A DNA stretch of 64,000 nt from Bilophila wadsworthia ATCC 49260 (GTDB lineage: Bacteria > Desulfobacterota > Desulfovibrionia > Desulfovibrionales > Desulfovibrionaceae), in NCBI RefSeq assembly GCF_000701705.1, contig NZ_JNJP01000001.1, positions 124,001 to 188,000 on the forward strand. The letters are read 5' to 3'. Shown here piece by piece: positions 1 through 8,422 of this stretch. The notes under the pieces were generated by a model that made no database searches, was not told where the DNA came from, and worked only from the letters and a program-made list of their open reading frames with translations. The translations under genes were made by a program, and so were the position numbers. How positions within the stretch are numbered: the first letter of the stretch is position 1; every line of letters begins with the position of its first letter.

Positions 1-429
1 GTAGGGTTGCATCGCGGGATCGGGATGCGGGATGTAGCGCTGCTTGTAGAGCAGGAAGCGCAGGGGCTTGTCCGTCTCGTTACGGAAGGAGATGCCCACC
101 CCGGCGGGCGCATAGGCATAGCCGCCCTGCGGCATGACTTCGGTGCGTCCGCCTACAGTGACGGTCAGCGAGCCTTCACCGTCAAGCACGTAGATAAAGG
201 TTTCGATCTGGCCGGACGCTCCGTAGGGCACGGTGGTCCCGCCGCCGGGCAGGGCCGTGCCGATGTGCTGGACGAAGCCCGCACCCATTTTAGGGGTGCA
301 CAGGATGGTCATCCGGCAGCCTTCGATGCCGGGGATCACGTTGAACACACGGCCTTCCGGAGGGATGATCGCGTACATGCCCGGCTTCACCACGGCTCTG
401 GAACTCAACAGATCGCTCGGATACCCCAT
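1..429 (-). CDS. allE: (S)-ureidoglycine aminohydrolase-like cupin (partial)
   Basis: About 143 residues are visible; the gene continues beyond base 1. The protein starts MGYPSDLLSSRAVVKPG and contains IPGIEGCRMTILCTPKMGA, GQIETFIYVLDGEGSLTV and QGGYAYAPAG, which follow the layout of E. coli AllE/YlbA, a bicupin that releases ammonia from ureidoglycine in allantoin breakdown. The ATG at 427-429 is preceded by AGGAGAAGAGT, a good ribosome binding site. The first cupin domain is complete; the second lies outside the window. Upstream is a divergent GntR regulator with an operator-like site near the inferred transcription start. Allantoin-pathway partners cannot be seen here, so the substrate assignment rests on sequence resemblance alone. 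Confidence 0.75.
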   Translation of the reverse strand, partial: MGYPSDLLSSRAVVKPGMYAIIPPEGRVFNVIPGIEGCRMTILCTPKMGAGFVQHIGTALPGGGTTVPYGASGQIETFIYVLDGEGSLTVTVGGRTEVMPQGGYAYAPAGVGISFRNETDKPLRFLLYKQRYIPHPDPAMQPY

Positions 430-631
430 ACTCTTCTCCTTCCGCGGGCGGCCCGCTCGCCGCGTCCCGCCCGGTTGCGCCGCCCGCGCCTTCGCGGGGG
501 CCTGTTCCCTTTCGCACGCGCCGCGGCATCGGCGTATGCAGTTGGTTTCCGGATGTCCCATCCACTGTTTCCTGCCTTCCGGGGCAAGGCATACCCTCCG
601 GAAGGCCGCCTTTGACGTTTTATTGGACAGA

Positions 632-642
632 TGGTCTTACCA
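632..642. promoter_or_regulatory. FadR-subfamily GntR operator candidate
   Basis: TGGTCTTACCA is a perfect TGGT-N3-ACCA dyad, the half-site pattern known for FadR/PdhR/LldR-type GntR regulators. It lies between allE and the divergent GntR gene and falls at about +1 of the minus-strand promoter at 649-677, so binding there would be expected to repress allE. The regulator-operator pairing is inferred. Confidence 0.55.
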
Positions 643-648
643 AAAACA

Positions 649-677
649 GCAATAGCCCCCTGTACAAAATCTGTCAA
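649..677 (-). promoter_or_regulatory. Candidate promoter for allE
   Basis: On the minus strand there is a perfect -35 TTGACA (677 to 672), a 17-nt spacer and a weak -10 TATTGC (654 to 649). The weak -10 makes this tentative, but the position just upstream of the TGGT-N3-ACCA site is consistent with a regulated promoter. On the plus strand, TTGATA near 685 with CATAAA 18 nt later is a possible promoter for the GntR gene. Confidence 0.4.
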
Positions 678-916
678 TCTTCTTTTGATATTTTTTCCGT
701 TACCAGTTCATAAAAACATATATTTCAATATGTTTCATAAAATATACTCTATTTGCTTCTTCCCGGTAAAACTGGACTCTTCCCGCCTGTTCCGATAGGA
801 TGAAAGACAGCATCCCGCTCCGCCACCCACCCAGGCGGGCCGGAACAGCGTTTTTCCCGACGGCCAAAAAACGTTGGCCCCGTCATCAACCTTTTGGACT
901 CAAAAAAGAGTGGGAT

Positions 917-1618
917 ATGTTCGATAAAGTCGTCAAAAGCACCGTTCCGGGGCAGGTCATTGAGCAGATCAAGGAACTGCTGGTCAAGGGAGAACTCAAA
1001 CGCGGGGATCGCCTCCCGCCCGAACGCCAGCTTGCGGATATGCTCGGCGTGAGCCGCCCTTCCCTCCGCGAAGCCCTTCGTGCGCTGGAATACGCCGGTA
1101 TGCTGGAAACCCGTGTGGGCGAAGGCATCTTCGTGGCCGACGGGGACAGCATTATGATGAACAATCTCCTGATGCTGCACCTCATCAAACAGTACGCCCT
1201 CGAAGAGATGATCGAGGTCCGCAAGGTCCTTGAGACGTCCAACGTGCGTTTTGCTGTGCTCCGGGCACGCGACGAGGATCTCGCCGCGCTCAAGGAAATT
1301 CTCGAACAGTCACGCGGCCAGATCGCTAACAAGGCGGCCTTCATCAAATCCGACTACGCGTTTCACCAGGCCATCGCCGTGGCGTCCGGGAACAGCATCC
1401 TTGCCACCATGCTCCAGACCATGCGGACAATGATGAGCGACTTCAACTCGCAGCTCCTCACGTCGCAGGAAGGCCGCCAGCAGGTCTACGCACACCACAA
1501 AAAAATCGTCGAGGCCATCCTTAACCGCGACGAGAAAGCGGCTCAGGACGCCATGTTCCTGCACCTCGAAAACGTCGTCCAGAGCATGAAGAAGGCCTCA
1601 CCCAGCAAAAGCAAATAA
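917..1618 (+). CDS. FadR-type GntR transcriptional regulator
   Basis: 233 residues. The N-terminal winged helix-turn-helix (about 10-75) has the GntR signature RLPPERQLADMLGVSRPSLR followed by REALRALEYAGMLETRVGEG. The C-terminal all-helical FCD domain carries likely metal or effector residues in DYAFHQAIA, AHHKKIVEAI and FLHLENV, as in FadR/LldR relatives. The start at MFDKVVK is chosen because homologues begin about here and the upstream in-frame extension is Arg/Pro-rich and unlike the family. It is transcribed away from allE, and an operator of the right class lies between the two genes, so autoregulation and control of the allE operon are likely. The effector is unknown. Confidence 0.88.
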   Translation: MFDKVVKSTVPGQVIEQIKELLVKGELKRGDRLPPERQLADMLGVSRPSLREALRALEYAGMLETRVGEGIFVADGDSIMMNNLLMLHLIKQYALEEMIEVRKVLETSNVRFAVLRARDEDLAALKEILEQSRGQIANKAAFIKSDYAFHQAIAVASGNSILATMLQTMRTMMSDFNSQLLTSQEGRQQVYAHHKKIVEAILNRDEKAAQDAMFLHLENVVQSMKKASPSKSK

Positions 1619-1761
1619 CCCGAATGGGGCTCGTTCCCCCGCTCCGGCAACGATGCCGCCATGCACAATTTGCCATGACGAACTCGGACACGACGCCCCG
1701 GCTTACATGCGCCCGCGGCCTCATTTCCGAGTATCGTCATGCCAGCATTATAATACTGTAA

Positions 1762-1790
1762 TATCCGTTCATTTTTTTGTGAAACGGATA
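1762..1790. terminator. Imperfect hairpin between convergent genes
   Basis: TATCCGTTCA and TGAAACGGATA form a 10-bp stem with one bulged A. It lies between the GntR gene and the end of the bioF-like gene. The T-run is inside the loop rather than after the stem, so it is a weak terminator candidate. Confidence 0.3.
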
Positions 1791-1816
1791 CTGAAACAGC
1801 CATCTCCTCCGTATAC

Positions 1817-2989
1817 TTACCCCCACAGATCCGCAAGGAGGCGGGCCGTCCGCTCCAACATGCCCTGCGTATGCAAGGCGGTGAGCCCAAACCGCAGCAA
1901 ACCGTCGCCGTAGGGAACCGTAGGATAGCGGGCCGCCAGTGCCAGCACGCCCCTTTCCGCCAGCTGTTCCCCAAGATGGGTCGTCCTTGCTTCCCCGCCT
2001 GTAGGTACCGCAACGATATGAGCGGTGCCGCGTGTAGGAATCCCAAGCTCGCACAGGCGGGTGCGAAAAAACACGGCATTATCCCGAAGCCGGGCACGTT
2101 CAGCGTCAAGCAGCGGCAAGCGTTCCAACAGCTTCAAAACAGCCGCAGCATGGGCCGGAGGCATGGCTGTGGAATGCATGACCGCCGAGGAAAGGCTTTC
2201 GAAAAAGGCGGCAAACCCCTTGGGGAGCAGCAGGAACGAACCGAACAGCCCAAGCGATTTGCCGAATGTTCCCAAGACGATGTCCGCCGTACCCGGCACC
2301 CCGGCGCACAGCCCGCGCCCTCCGGGGCCGAGCGCGCCCACCGCATGGGCCTCATCCACCATCAGGAAAAAACCATACTTGCTGCGGAGTTCAGCCATAC
2401 GGGACACATCGAGTTCCGTACCGTCCATACTGAACAAGGACTCCGTCATCACCAGCGGCTGTACCGTGGCGGGAGGGGCGGAAGCGAGCCGCCGTTCCAA
2501 ATGCCCATAATCCGCATGGGCATATGTCCGCACATCGGCTTTCCCCAATACGAGCCCTCGGGCGATGCTGGCATGTACCCGGCGATCCACAAAAACGGGC
2601 TGTCCAGCATGGATCAACGCCATAGCGCAAGCGAGGTTGCCCTGATAGCCGCTCGGCAGGAACAGGCATTCGTCAAACCCGAAATACGCCGCAACCGCCT
2701 GCTCCGCTTCTTCGGTGATCCGGCTCCGTCCGCCGGCCAGACGTGACGCCGAAGCCGACGGCGGGAACGCCGCGAAACACTCCCCGACCTCAGCGCGCCA
2801 TTCCGGAGATGAGGCCAACCCCAGCCCGTCGTTGAGCGTAAAATTCAGGAAGGCCCTGCCCCCCATGTGCACGACAGGGCCTTCGCCCGCCATGTCCAGC
2901 AAAGGCGGCCGCCGTTCAAGCCCTCGGGCCCGGCCTTCCTTCAGCCTTTCATCGAGACATTCGCGGAGGGTGCGTTTTGCGTCAGCCAT
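1817..2989 (-). CDS. bioF: BioF-like alpha-oxoamine synthase (8-amino-7-oxononanoate synthase family)
   Basis: 390 residues, the usual length for this PLP fold-type I family. Conserved features are FLPSGYQGNLA, the cofactor aspartate in VDEAHAVGALG, and the Schiff-base lysine in GTFGKSLGLFGS. BioF condenses pimeloyl-ACP or -CoA with alanine in biotin synthesis; relatives (KBL, ALAS, SPT) use other acyl donors. It is the last gene of a minus-strand operon with a ketosynthase, ACP, reductase and two hotdog proteins, so its acyl donor is plausibly made on that ACP. Its start overlaps the preceding gene by 49 nt. bioA, bioD and bioB are not in the window, so an AONS-type enzyme of another pathway cannot be excluded. 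Confidence 0.8.
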   Translation of the reverse strand: MADAKRTLRECLDERLKEGRARGLERRPPLLDMAGEGPVVHMGGRAFLNFTLNDGLGLASSPEWRAEVGECFAAFPPSASASRLAGGRSRITEEAEQAVAAYFGFDECLFLPSGYQGNLACAMALIHAGQPVFVDRRVHASIARGLVLGKADVRTYAHADYGHLERRLASAPPATVQPLVMTESLFSMDGTELDVSRMAELRSKYGFFLMVDEAHAVGALGPGGRGLCAGVPGTADIVLGTFGKSLGLFGSFLLLPKGFAAFFESLSSAVMHSTAMPPAHAAAVLKLLERLPLLDAERARLRDNAVFFRTRLCELGIPTRGTAHIVAVPTGGEARTTHLGEQLAERGVLALAARYPTVPYGDGLLRFGLTALHTQGMLERTARLLADLWG

Positions 2990-3483
2990 TGAAAAAGCCG
3001 CCTGTATCGAGGTTCCAACATATCCCTTCTAAAGGTATCGTCATAAGGAGCCAGCCCGATGCCGAGGGAAACCGACCATGCCGGAACAGCCTCTTTCCCA
3101 CATTCCATTCCGAAAAGGCCTTTCTCCGTTTTCGCCGCACTCCACGTTTCCGACAAAGGGAGAGAGCACGCCGGACAAACATCCACCCGATACGTTGCCG
3201 CCCGTAAGGACCGCCCCAGCAAAACCGCACGGAATACCATCAAGCCATCGAGCGCATCTGTGGGGAACCGGCATTCATCCACCGACAACAGGAAGGCATG
3301 GCACGAGAATCCCGCAAGGAACCGCTGATGCAGGGCGGCGGCCTGTGCCGCGGCCTCCAGCCCTTGCCACATGGGGGCTGATCCGAAACGGCGCCACGCG
3401 GTGAGGTGATCCGGTTCTGCCGCGCTCACCCCGTCCAGCAGGACAAAGGGCCGGGGTGCGTCTCCGGGAAGGGCATCAGTCAT
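2941..3483 (-). CDS. Hotdog-fold, FabZ-like protein of the bioF operon
   Basis: 180 residues. The segment PMWQGLEAAAQAAALHQ followed by LLSVDECRFPTD and RAVLLGRSLRAATYRVDV matches the central helix and following strands of FabZ-type 3-hydroxyacyl-ACP dehydratases. The N-terminal half lacks the HFPGxP catalytic motif, so activity is uncertain; it may be a structural partner of the FabZ-like protein encoded first in this operon. The C-terminal 60 residues (with a CPAC motif near the junction) are not recognised. The start overlaps the ketosynthase stop by 8 nt, so the genes are translationally linked. Confidence 0.5.
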   Translation of the reverse strand: MTDALPGDAPRPFVLLDGVSAAEPDHLTAWRRFGSAPMWQGLEAAAQAAALHQRFLAGFSCHAFLLSVDECRFPTDALDGLMVFRAVLLGRSLRAATYRVDVCPACSLPLSETWSAAKTEKGLFGMECGKEAVPAWSVSLGIGLAPYDDTFRRDMLEPRYRRLFQWLTQNAPSANVSMKG

Positions 3484-4687
3484 CGCCGCACCGTACTACC
3501 AAGGCCGCGTTTTGCCCGCCGAATCCAAAATTTTCCAATACCCCCACCGGGCCGGGAAACGGACGCGTTGCAACGGCAAAGTCCAACAGCCCGGAACAAG
3601 GTGCGCGCAGGTTCCGGATGGGCGGCAACCGCCCGGATCGCCATGCGGCGAGCATCAAGGCCAGCTCCATCCCCCCGCAGGCGGCGGAGCCATGCCCGAT
3701 CCATGACTTGAGGGCGGTTACGGCGGGGCGCGCCTCCGCCTGCGCAAAAACCCTCTCCAGCAATACGGCCTCACTACGGTCATTAAGGGGAGTCCCAGTA
3801 CCGTGTGCGGAAACCCAATCAACGGCATGGGGCTCAAGGCCCGCATCGGCAAGCGCCCCCCGTACCGCCTGCTCCGCAAAGCGGGCCGATTCGTCAGGCG
3901 CGGTGAGCGCACCTCCGTCCAGAGAAGCCCCAAACCCGAGGAGCTCCGCAAACACCGCCGCCCCGCGCGCCCGCGCCGACTCCAAGGATTCAAGCACGAA
4001 TGCGGCTCCACCCTCGCCGGGAACAAAACCGTCACGGGCCTCGTCAAAGGGGCGGGACGCTTCCGATGGCACGGGGTTCCGGCTGAGCGCGTGGGCTTTG
4101 GCATACCCGAGCATCCCGCCGCGGGAAAGGCGGGAATCCCCGCCTGAGCAAAGGACGGTTTCCGAAAGGCCGTACCGCACGCGCCGGAAGCCCTCCCCTA
4201 TGGCCTGCAGCGCGGACGCGCACGCCGTCCCGAGCACGAGGCCCTCTCCGTGGATATCGAGAAAACGCGCCAACGCGGTGTTTCCGGTATTAGGCAGCCA
4301 ACGCAAGAGCCATAGGGCGTCGAGCGCCTCAGAATCCGCTGGAGGAAGCCCGTTTTCCCGATCGAAATCCAGCATGGGGCCGGATGCCCCTATCAGGCAG
4401 GTCTGTGGAGGCATGTGCGGATCGAATCCCGCCGAAGCCGCCGCCCGGAGGCCGGACAAGACGGCAAACGCCGCACCCCGGTTCAGATAGCGGCGGTGCC
4501 GCCATGCCGAAAAACGGGAATACGCCGCATCATCTCCCAAATCGGAAACGGGGCAGGCAGAATACCCCGGCAAGGCTTCGCTTGGGGCGAACGCCGGGCA
4601 TCCGCCGGCAAACGCCCGCGCGATGCCGCCCTGCTCCCATCCGAGGCTGGTACAGCAGCCTATGCCGGTGATGACGACCCTATTCAT
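3476..4687 (-). CDS. Beta-ketoacyl-ACP synthase II-like enzyme
   Basis: 403 residues starting MNRVVITGIGCCTSLG, the standard FabF opening. The active-site cysteine is in LVLGTACASALQAI, the two histidines in VSAHGTGTPLND and ALKSWIGHGSAACGG, and the C-terminal loop is NFGFGGQNAALV, so the Cys-His-His triad is intact. It should extend an acyl chain on the ACP encoded immediately upstream, with which it overlaps by 8 nt. Context with a BioF homologue suggests a dedicated chain-building role rather than housekeeping fatty-acid synthesis. Confidence 0.88.
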   Translation of the reverse strand: MNRVVITGIGCCTSLGWEQGGIARAFAGGCPAFAPSEALPGYSACPVSDLGDDAAYSRFSAWRHRRYLNRGAAFAVLSGLRAAASAGFDPHMPPQTCLIGASGPMLDFDRENGLPPADSEALDALWLLRWLPNTGNTALARFLDIHGEGLVLGTACASALQAIGEGFRRVRYGLSETVLCSGGDSRLSRGGMLGYAKAHALSRNPVPSEASRPFDEARDGFVPGEGGAAFVLESLESARARGAAVFAELLGFGASLDGGALTAPDESARFAEQAVRGALADAGLEPHAVDWVSAHGTGTPLNDRSEAVLLERVFAQAEARPAVTALKSWIGHGSAACGGMELALMLAAWRSGRLPPIRNLRAPCSGLLDFAVATRPFPGPVGVLENFGFGGQNAALVVRCGDD

Positions 4688-5066
4688 ATTCCTGCGAAGG
4701 CAGCGCCGCGCGGATGTACGCCGCAATGTCATCAAGGCAGAGCTGCGGGACGGCATCCGGGTTGGACAAGCCAAGGGCGAGCGCCTTTACGCGCTCCGGG
4801 GAAAGGTAGGGATATTCACGGCGGATAACCGCTTCCGGTTCTCCGCCATGCGCCACGTGGTAACGCAGGGAACGCAGAAACACCACGTCGTCATCAATCA
4901 GAATGTGGAATGTCTGGCCCAGCCGCGCGCCGATCTCCAACAGGTCGATGGATTCACAAGGCAAATCCGTCATGAGCCGGGTTTCGCCGGAAAGCGCCCG
5001 GGGGTCGCATTCAAAAATATCGGCAACAATGCCGCACACCTTATCCGTTATTTCCGAGTAATCCAT
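4680..5066 (-). CDS. Acyl carrier protein-like, extended
   Basis: 128 residues, longer than the usual 75-80 of ACP. The N-terminal part has the carrier fold, with the phosphopantetheine serine in LPCESIDLLEIGARLG. The extra residues (about 80-128) end in LCLDDIAAYI, which looks like the last ACP helix displaced by an insertion around YPYLSPERVKALALGLS. GAGGATAG precedes the ATG. It sits between the reductase and ketosynthase genes and would carry the chain for this pathway. Confidence 0.78.
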   Translation of the reverse strand: MDYSEITDKVCGIVADIFECDPRALSGETRLMTDLPCESIDLLEIGARLGQTFHILIDDDVVFLRSLRYHVAHGGEPEAVIRREYPYLSPERVKALALGLSNPDAVPQLCLDDIAAYIRAALPSQEYE

Positions 5067-5073
5067 TCTATCC

Positions 5074-5802
5074 TCAAAATGTGGTTTTCGTCGCCGAAAG
5101 CCCGCCGTCCAGCGTCACTACAGTGCCATTGACCGAGGATGCCGAAGCTGAAAGCAAAAACAACACTGTTTCAACGGCCTCATCCATGCGGACCAGCCGT
5201 CCGATAGGCATCCGTTTTTCTACGGCCTCCCTCCTGCGCTCCAAAAATACCGCGCCCCGCCCGGCATCCAGCCAGCTCAGGCGCAAGGAACAGGCGGTGA
5301 CTCCCCTTCCGGACAGCTCCACGGCAAGGCTCCGGTACAGAGCCTCGCCAGCCAGTTTGGCGGCCGCATAATACCCCTGTCCTTCAGCCGGGCACTCGGC
5401 GGCGCTGGATGAAACGAACACGCAACGCCCGAACCGGCGGGCCAGCATGGAGCGTCCCACCGCGCGGACGAGGCGGGCACGCAAGCCGATATCCACGGCG
5501 GCCCATTCCATAATCGCTTCCGGCGCGGCTCCGGCAATCAGGCTTTCGAAGCGCGAATGCATCAGGTCGACCAGATGGGCGGGCGGTTCACCGAGCAGCC
5601 CCCGGCATCGTTCCGGCAGGCTTTCCGGTTCATCAAGGGGAAGGCAGGAAAGCCCCGCTTCCCCGCAATGTGCGAGCCCTTCGGACGAACGGCAAACGGA
5701 AAGCGTTTTCGCGCCTTCCTCCCGGAGAGCACGGGCCAACGCCATACCGAGCTGGCTGCTTCCCCCCGTAATGATGACCGGCCCTTTGAAAAGCAACTTC
5801 AT
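5074..5802 (-). CDS. FabG-like short-chain dehydrogenase
   Basis: 242 residues. Cofactor motif ITGGSSQLGMALA near the N-terminus; catalytic Ser-Tyr-Lys in VSSSAAECPAEGQGYYAAAK; the end, VNGTVVTLDGGLSATKTTF, is typical of 3-oxoacyl-ACP reductases. The start at MKLLFKG is preferred because it overlaps the stop of the FabZ-like gene by 4 nt, and the longer frame is Arg/Ala-rich. Presumed role: reduction of the beta-keto group formed by the neighbouring ketosynthase. Confidence 0.85.
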   Translation of the reverse strand: MKLLFKGPVIITGGSSQLGMALARALREEGAKTLSVCRSSEGLAHCGEAGLSCLPLDEPESLPERCRGLLGEPPAHLVDLMHSRFESLIAGAAPEAIMEWAAVDIGLRARLVRAVGRSMLARRFGRCVFVSSSAAECPAEGQGYYAAAKLAGEALYRSLAVELSGRGVTACSLRLSWLDAGRGAVFLERRREAVEKRMPIGRLVRMDEAVETVLFLLSASASSVNGTVVTLDGGLSATKTTF

Positions 5803-6167
5803 GCCTCCCCCCGCGCAGGATCCGCCGCAACAAGGAGCGTGCCTTCGGCCATCCGCCGCTCGCCGGACAGCAAGACGCACCGGATCGCCGCCGCATCGGG
5901 TTGAGGGGTAAACGCGTAATCATACGCCCCCGGCTCAATGAAATGCCGAAAACGGAACCGCTTCACGCCCAGAACACGCCAGCCGGGGAAGAGAGCTTCC
6001 GCCCCGGCCCGCATGGCCTCAATGACGAGCGTCCCCGGAACCCTTGGGGCACCGGGGAAATGTTCATCAAACAGAGGGTGTTCCCCAGAAAACCGCCATG
6101 TGCCCCGCACCTCGCGGTTCCCGGAACCATCCACCCGTCCGCCGGGAATAGCCTTTTCATTTTCCAT
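5799..6167 (-). CDS. FabZ-like 3-hydroxyacyl-ACP dehydratase
   Basis: About 122 residues from MENEKAIPGG. LFDEHFPGAPRVPGTLVIEAM holds both catalytic residues of the FabZ family (the His of HFPG and the Glu of EAM); the rest is a short hotdog. It is the first gene of the bioF-like operon. An in-frame ATG further upstream at 6338 would overlap the terminator at 6319-6352, so it is rejected; other starts between 6167 and 6250 remain possible because no strong ribosome binding site is visible. No clear BirA operator was found upstream. Confidence 0.75.
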   Translation of the reverse strand: MENEKAIPGGRVDGSGNREVRGTWRFSGEHPLFDEHFPGAPRVPGTLVIEAMRAGAEALFPGWRVLGVKRFRFRHFIEPGAYDYAFTPQPDAAAIRCVLLSGERRMAEGTLLVAADPARGEA

Positions 6168-6318
6168 GCTTTTCGTGTACCCATACCAATCTGAAAAAGC
6201 AATCCGTCCCCCGCATACCCCAGAAATCCGGGATACGTATTCCATCCGGCCCCGTTTGCCCCATGCCGCTAAAGCTTGGGCAAGCGGCTCAAGCCCTCCA
6301 TGAACTTCCATTCTCCTG

Positions 6319-6352
6319 AAAGTGCGAACCGGAAACATCCGGTTCGCACTTT
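6319..6352. terminator. Bidirectional-type hairpin terminator
   Basis: Fifteen-base-pair perfect arms (AAAGTGCGAACCGGA and its complement) around a 4-nt loop, flanked by T-rich sequence best on the plus strand. It lies between the end of the TRAP operon and the start of the bioF-like operon and probably insulates them. Confidence 0.7.
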
Positions 6353-6405
6353 TATTTGCTCATACAGCATCTGCCCATGTCAGGCAGACATCGCCGCAGG
6401 CTTGA

Positions 6406-7674
6406 TTACATCAAGAGCCGCGGCAGGAACATGACGAAGTCCGGGCAAGCCGCGACAACGATGATGAGCAGCCACATCGCCAGGAGATAAGGGAACGCCC
6501 TCAACGCCACTTCCTCAAGCTTCACATCCGTAATCTTCATGGTAATAAACAGGTTCGCACCAAAGGGAGGCGTCAGGAACCCGGTTTCGCAGCATACCAC
6601 AAACAGGATGCCAAGCTGGATCGGATGGATGCCGAGGGCGTTCGTGATGGGCAGGAACACCGGCGCGAGCACCACGACCATCGCCAGCGTGTCGGCCACG
6701 AAGCCGCACAGGAAGATGAAAAACGCGATGAGCAGCAGGGTGATCGTCGGGTCCGTGGAGATGGAACCGAGGAACGCACCCACGGTCTGGGGGATATGGT
6801 ACAAGGTGAGCAGCCGCGAGAAGGCCATCGAAACGCCGACAAGGATGGTGGCGGAACCGGCAAAGGCCGAGGTACGGATAAGCGCCGAGGAAATGTTCTT
6901 CCACGTCAGCTTGCGGTAAACGAACAGGCCGACGAACAGCGTCCAGAGTACGCCCACTTCGGCGGCTTCGGTGGGAGTGAACACGCCCCAGTAGATGCCG
7001 CCAAGGATGATCGCCGGGGTCGCCAGCGCCCACTTGCCGTCCCAGATGGCCTTGCACAAGCCGACAATGGAGAACTTTTCGTTCGTGCCCTGATAGCCGC
7101 GCTTCTTGGCGATGCAGTACGCGGTGATGCACATAAGGCTCGTCAGCACGAAGCCGGGGATAAATCCGGCCATGAACAGCCCGGCGATGGATGTGTTTGC
7201 CACGACGCCGTAAATGATCATCGGGTTGCTCGGCGGGATCAGGATGCCGAGCGTACCGCCCGTGGCGGAGACGGCCGCGGCGTCGTCCTTACGATATCCG
7301 GCGGCGATCATGCCGGGGATCATGATGCTGCCGATGGCGGCTGTGGTGGCGGGGCCGGAGCCGCTGAGCGCCGCGAAGATCATGCAGGCGAGGATGGTCA
7401 CCATGGCGAGGCCGCCGCGGATGTTGCCCACCGCCTTCTTGGCGACTTCAATGATTTCACCGGTGATCCCGGCGGGTTCCATGAGGAACCCGGCCATTAC
7501 GAAACCGATGGTGGCGATGAGCGGGAACTGGTCCATGCCGGTGTACAGGTTCTGAGGGATGAACTCCATCGGGAACGGCATCCCGATCATCGAGATGATG
7601 GAGGCCAGACCGATTACCCCAAACAGGGGCAAGCCAAGCAGCATGAAGACGACGAAGGATATGACGAGCAACAT
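6406..7674 (-). CDS. dctM: TRAP transporter large permease, DctM family
   Basis: 422 residues, very hydrophobic with about 12 membrane segments. Family motifs include GSGPATTAAIGSIMIPGM, GGTLGILIPPSNPMIIYGV and ETGFLTPPFGANLF. DctM is the ion-coupled translocation subunit for import of organic acids in the inner membrane. It follows dctQ by 3 nt and has GGAGG before the ATG. No DctP binding-protein gene is adjacent, so the substrate cannot be guessed. Confidence 0.93.
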   Translation of the reverse strand: MLLVISFVVFMLLGLPLFGVIGLASIISMIGMPFPMEFIPQNLYTGMDQFPLIATIGFVMAGFLMEPAGITGEIIEVAKKAVGNIRGGLAMVTILACMIFAALSGSGPATTAAIGSIMIPGMIAAGYRKDDAAAVSATGGTLGILIPPSNPMIIYGVVANTSIAGLFMAGFIPGFVLTSLMCITAYCIAKKRGYQGTNEKFSIVGLCKAIWDGKWALATPAIILGGIYWGVFTPTEAAEVGVLWTLFVGLFVYRKLTWKNISSALIRTSAFAGSATILVGVSMAFSRLLTLYHIPQTVGAFLGSISTDPTITLLLIAFFIFLCGFVADTLAMVVVLAPVFLPITNALGIHPIQLGILFVVCCETGFLTPPFGANLFITMKITDVKLEEVALRAFPYLLAMWLLIIVVAACPDFVMFLPRLLM

Positions 7675-7677
7675 GGG

Positions 7678-8187
7678 TTAGTCCTCCCGGCTTTCGAACT
7701 CAAGCGTGTTGTTCCGGATATCGCGGTACAAGCCCTGAAGCGTCCGAAAGATGGTGAGGGCCATGCTGATCGGAATGATGAGATACGCGTACATGACGTT
7801 GATCTCGAGGGCGGCGGAAACCTGCTTGAACCGGATCATATTCTCAAGCATACCAAGGCTGTAATAGAAAACCAGGGCGCAGAATACGGTGAACGTGAGC
7901 TCGGAAACGACGTACAGGATCCTGACCAGCTGCGGGAAACGCTTCTTCAGCACATCCATGAACATAAGGATGCGCAGCTGCTCCTTGTGCTTCACGGCGA
8001 TGGCGACGCCGATATAGGATGACCACACGAACAGATAGCGGCACAGCTCCTCCATCCACGAGAACGACTTGCCGAGCAGGAAGCGCGAGAACACTTCCAT
8101 GCCGAGCAACAGGACGAGCAAAGCCAACATGACGGAAACACAAAACTCTTCAGCCCAATCATCGAGCCAGCGCAATATTCCTGACAT
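7678..8187 (-). CDS. dctQ: TRAP transporter small permease, DctQ family
   Basis: 169 residues with four predicted membrane helices; contains SWMEELCRYLFVWSSYIGVA, the family signature (E-E-x-x-R). It starts MSGILRWLDDWAEE after GGAGAAGTC. It pairs with DctM immediately downstream. The usual third subunit, the periplasmic DctP, is not in the window on either side. Confidence 0.9.
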   Translation of the reverse strand: MSGILRWLDDWAEEFCVSVMLALLVLLLGMEVFSRFLLGKSFSWMEELCRYLFVWSSYIGVAIAVKHKEQLRILMFMDVLKKRFPQLVRILYVVSELTFTVFCALVFYYSLGMLENMIRFKQVSAALEINVMYAYLIIPISMALTIFRTLQGLYRDIRNNTLEFESRED

Positions 8188-8422
8188 GACTTCTCCAATA
8201 AACGGATTCCGTTTGAAGAATGTGGGGAAGGCACCGTCTTCGGATCACTGGAAGGAGGGTACGAGAGAAGACTCCGGGCGCAATCCGGGATTCCCGGCAA
8301 ACATCCCTGCCCTGCCATGACGAAAGATGGCATGGAGGAGAAAATGCCGCAGGATACCCGCCGCAATCCTTTCGGACCGGGTCCGCTCCTTCAATGACCG
8401 AAGCGTGGGAGACAGAGACGGA

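Noticed and set aside
6167..6318. BirA-type biotin operator upstream of the bioF-like operon
   Set aside because: No TTGTAAACC-spacer-GGTTTACAA match; only fragmentary similarity.
6168..6338. N-terminal extension of the FabZ-like gene to an ATG at 6338
   Set aside because: That start falls inside the terminator hairpin at 6319-6352, and the added residues do not resemble the family.
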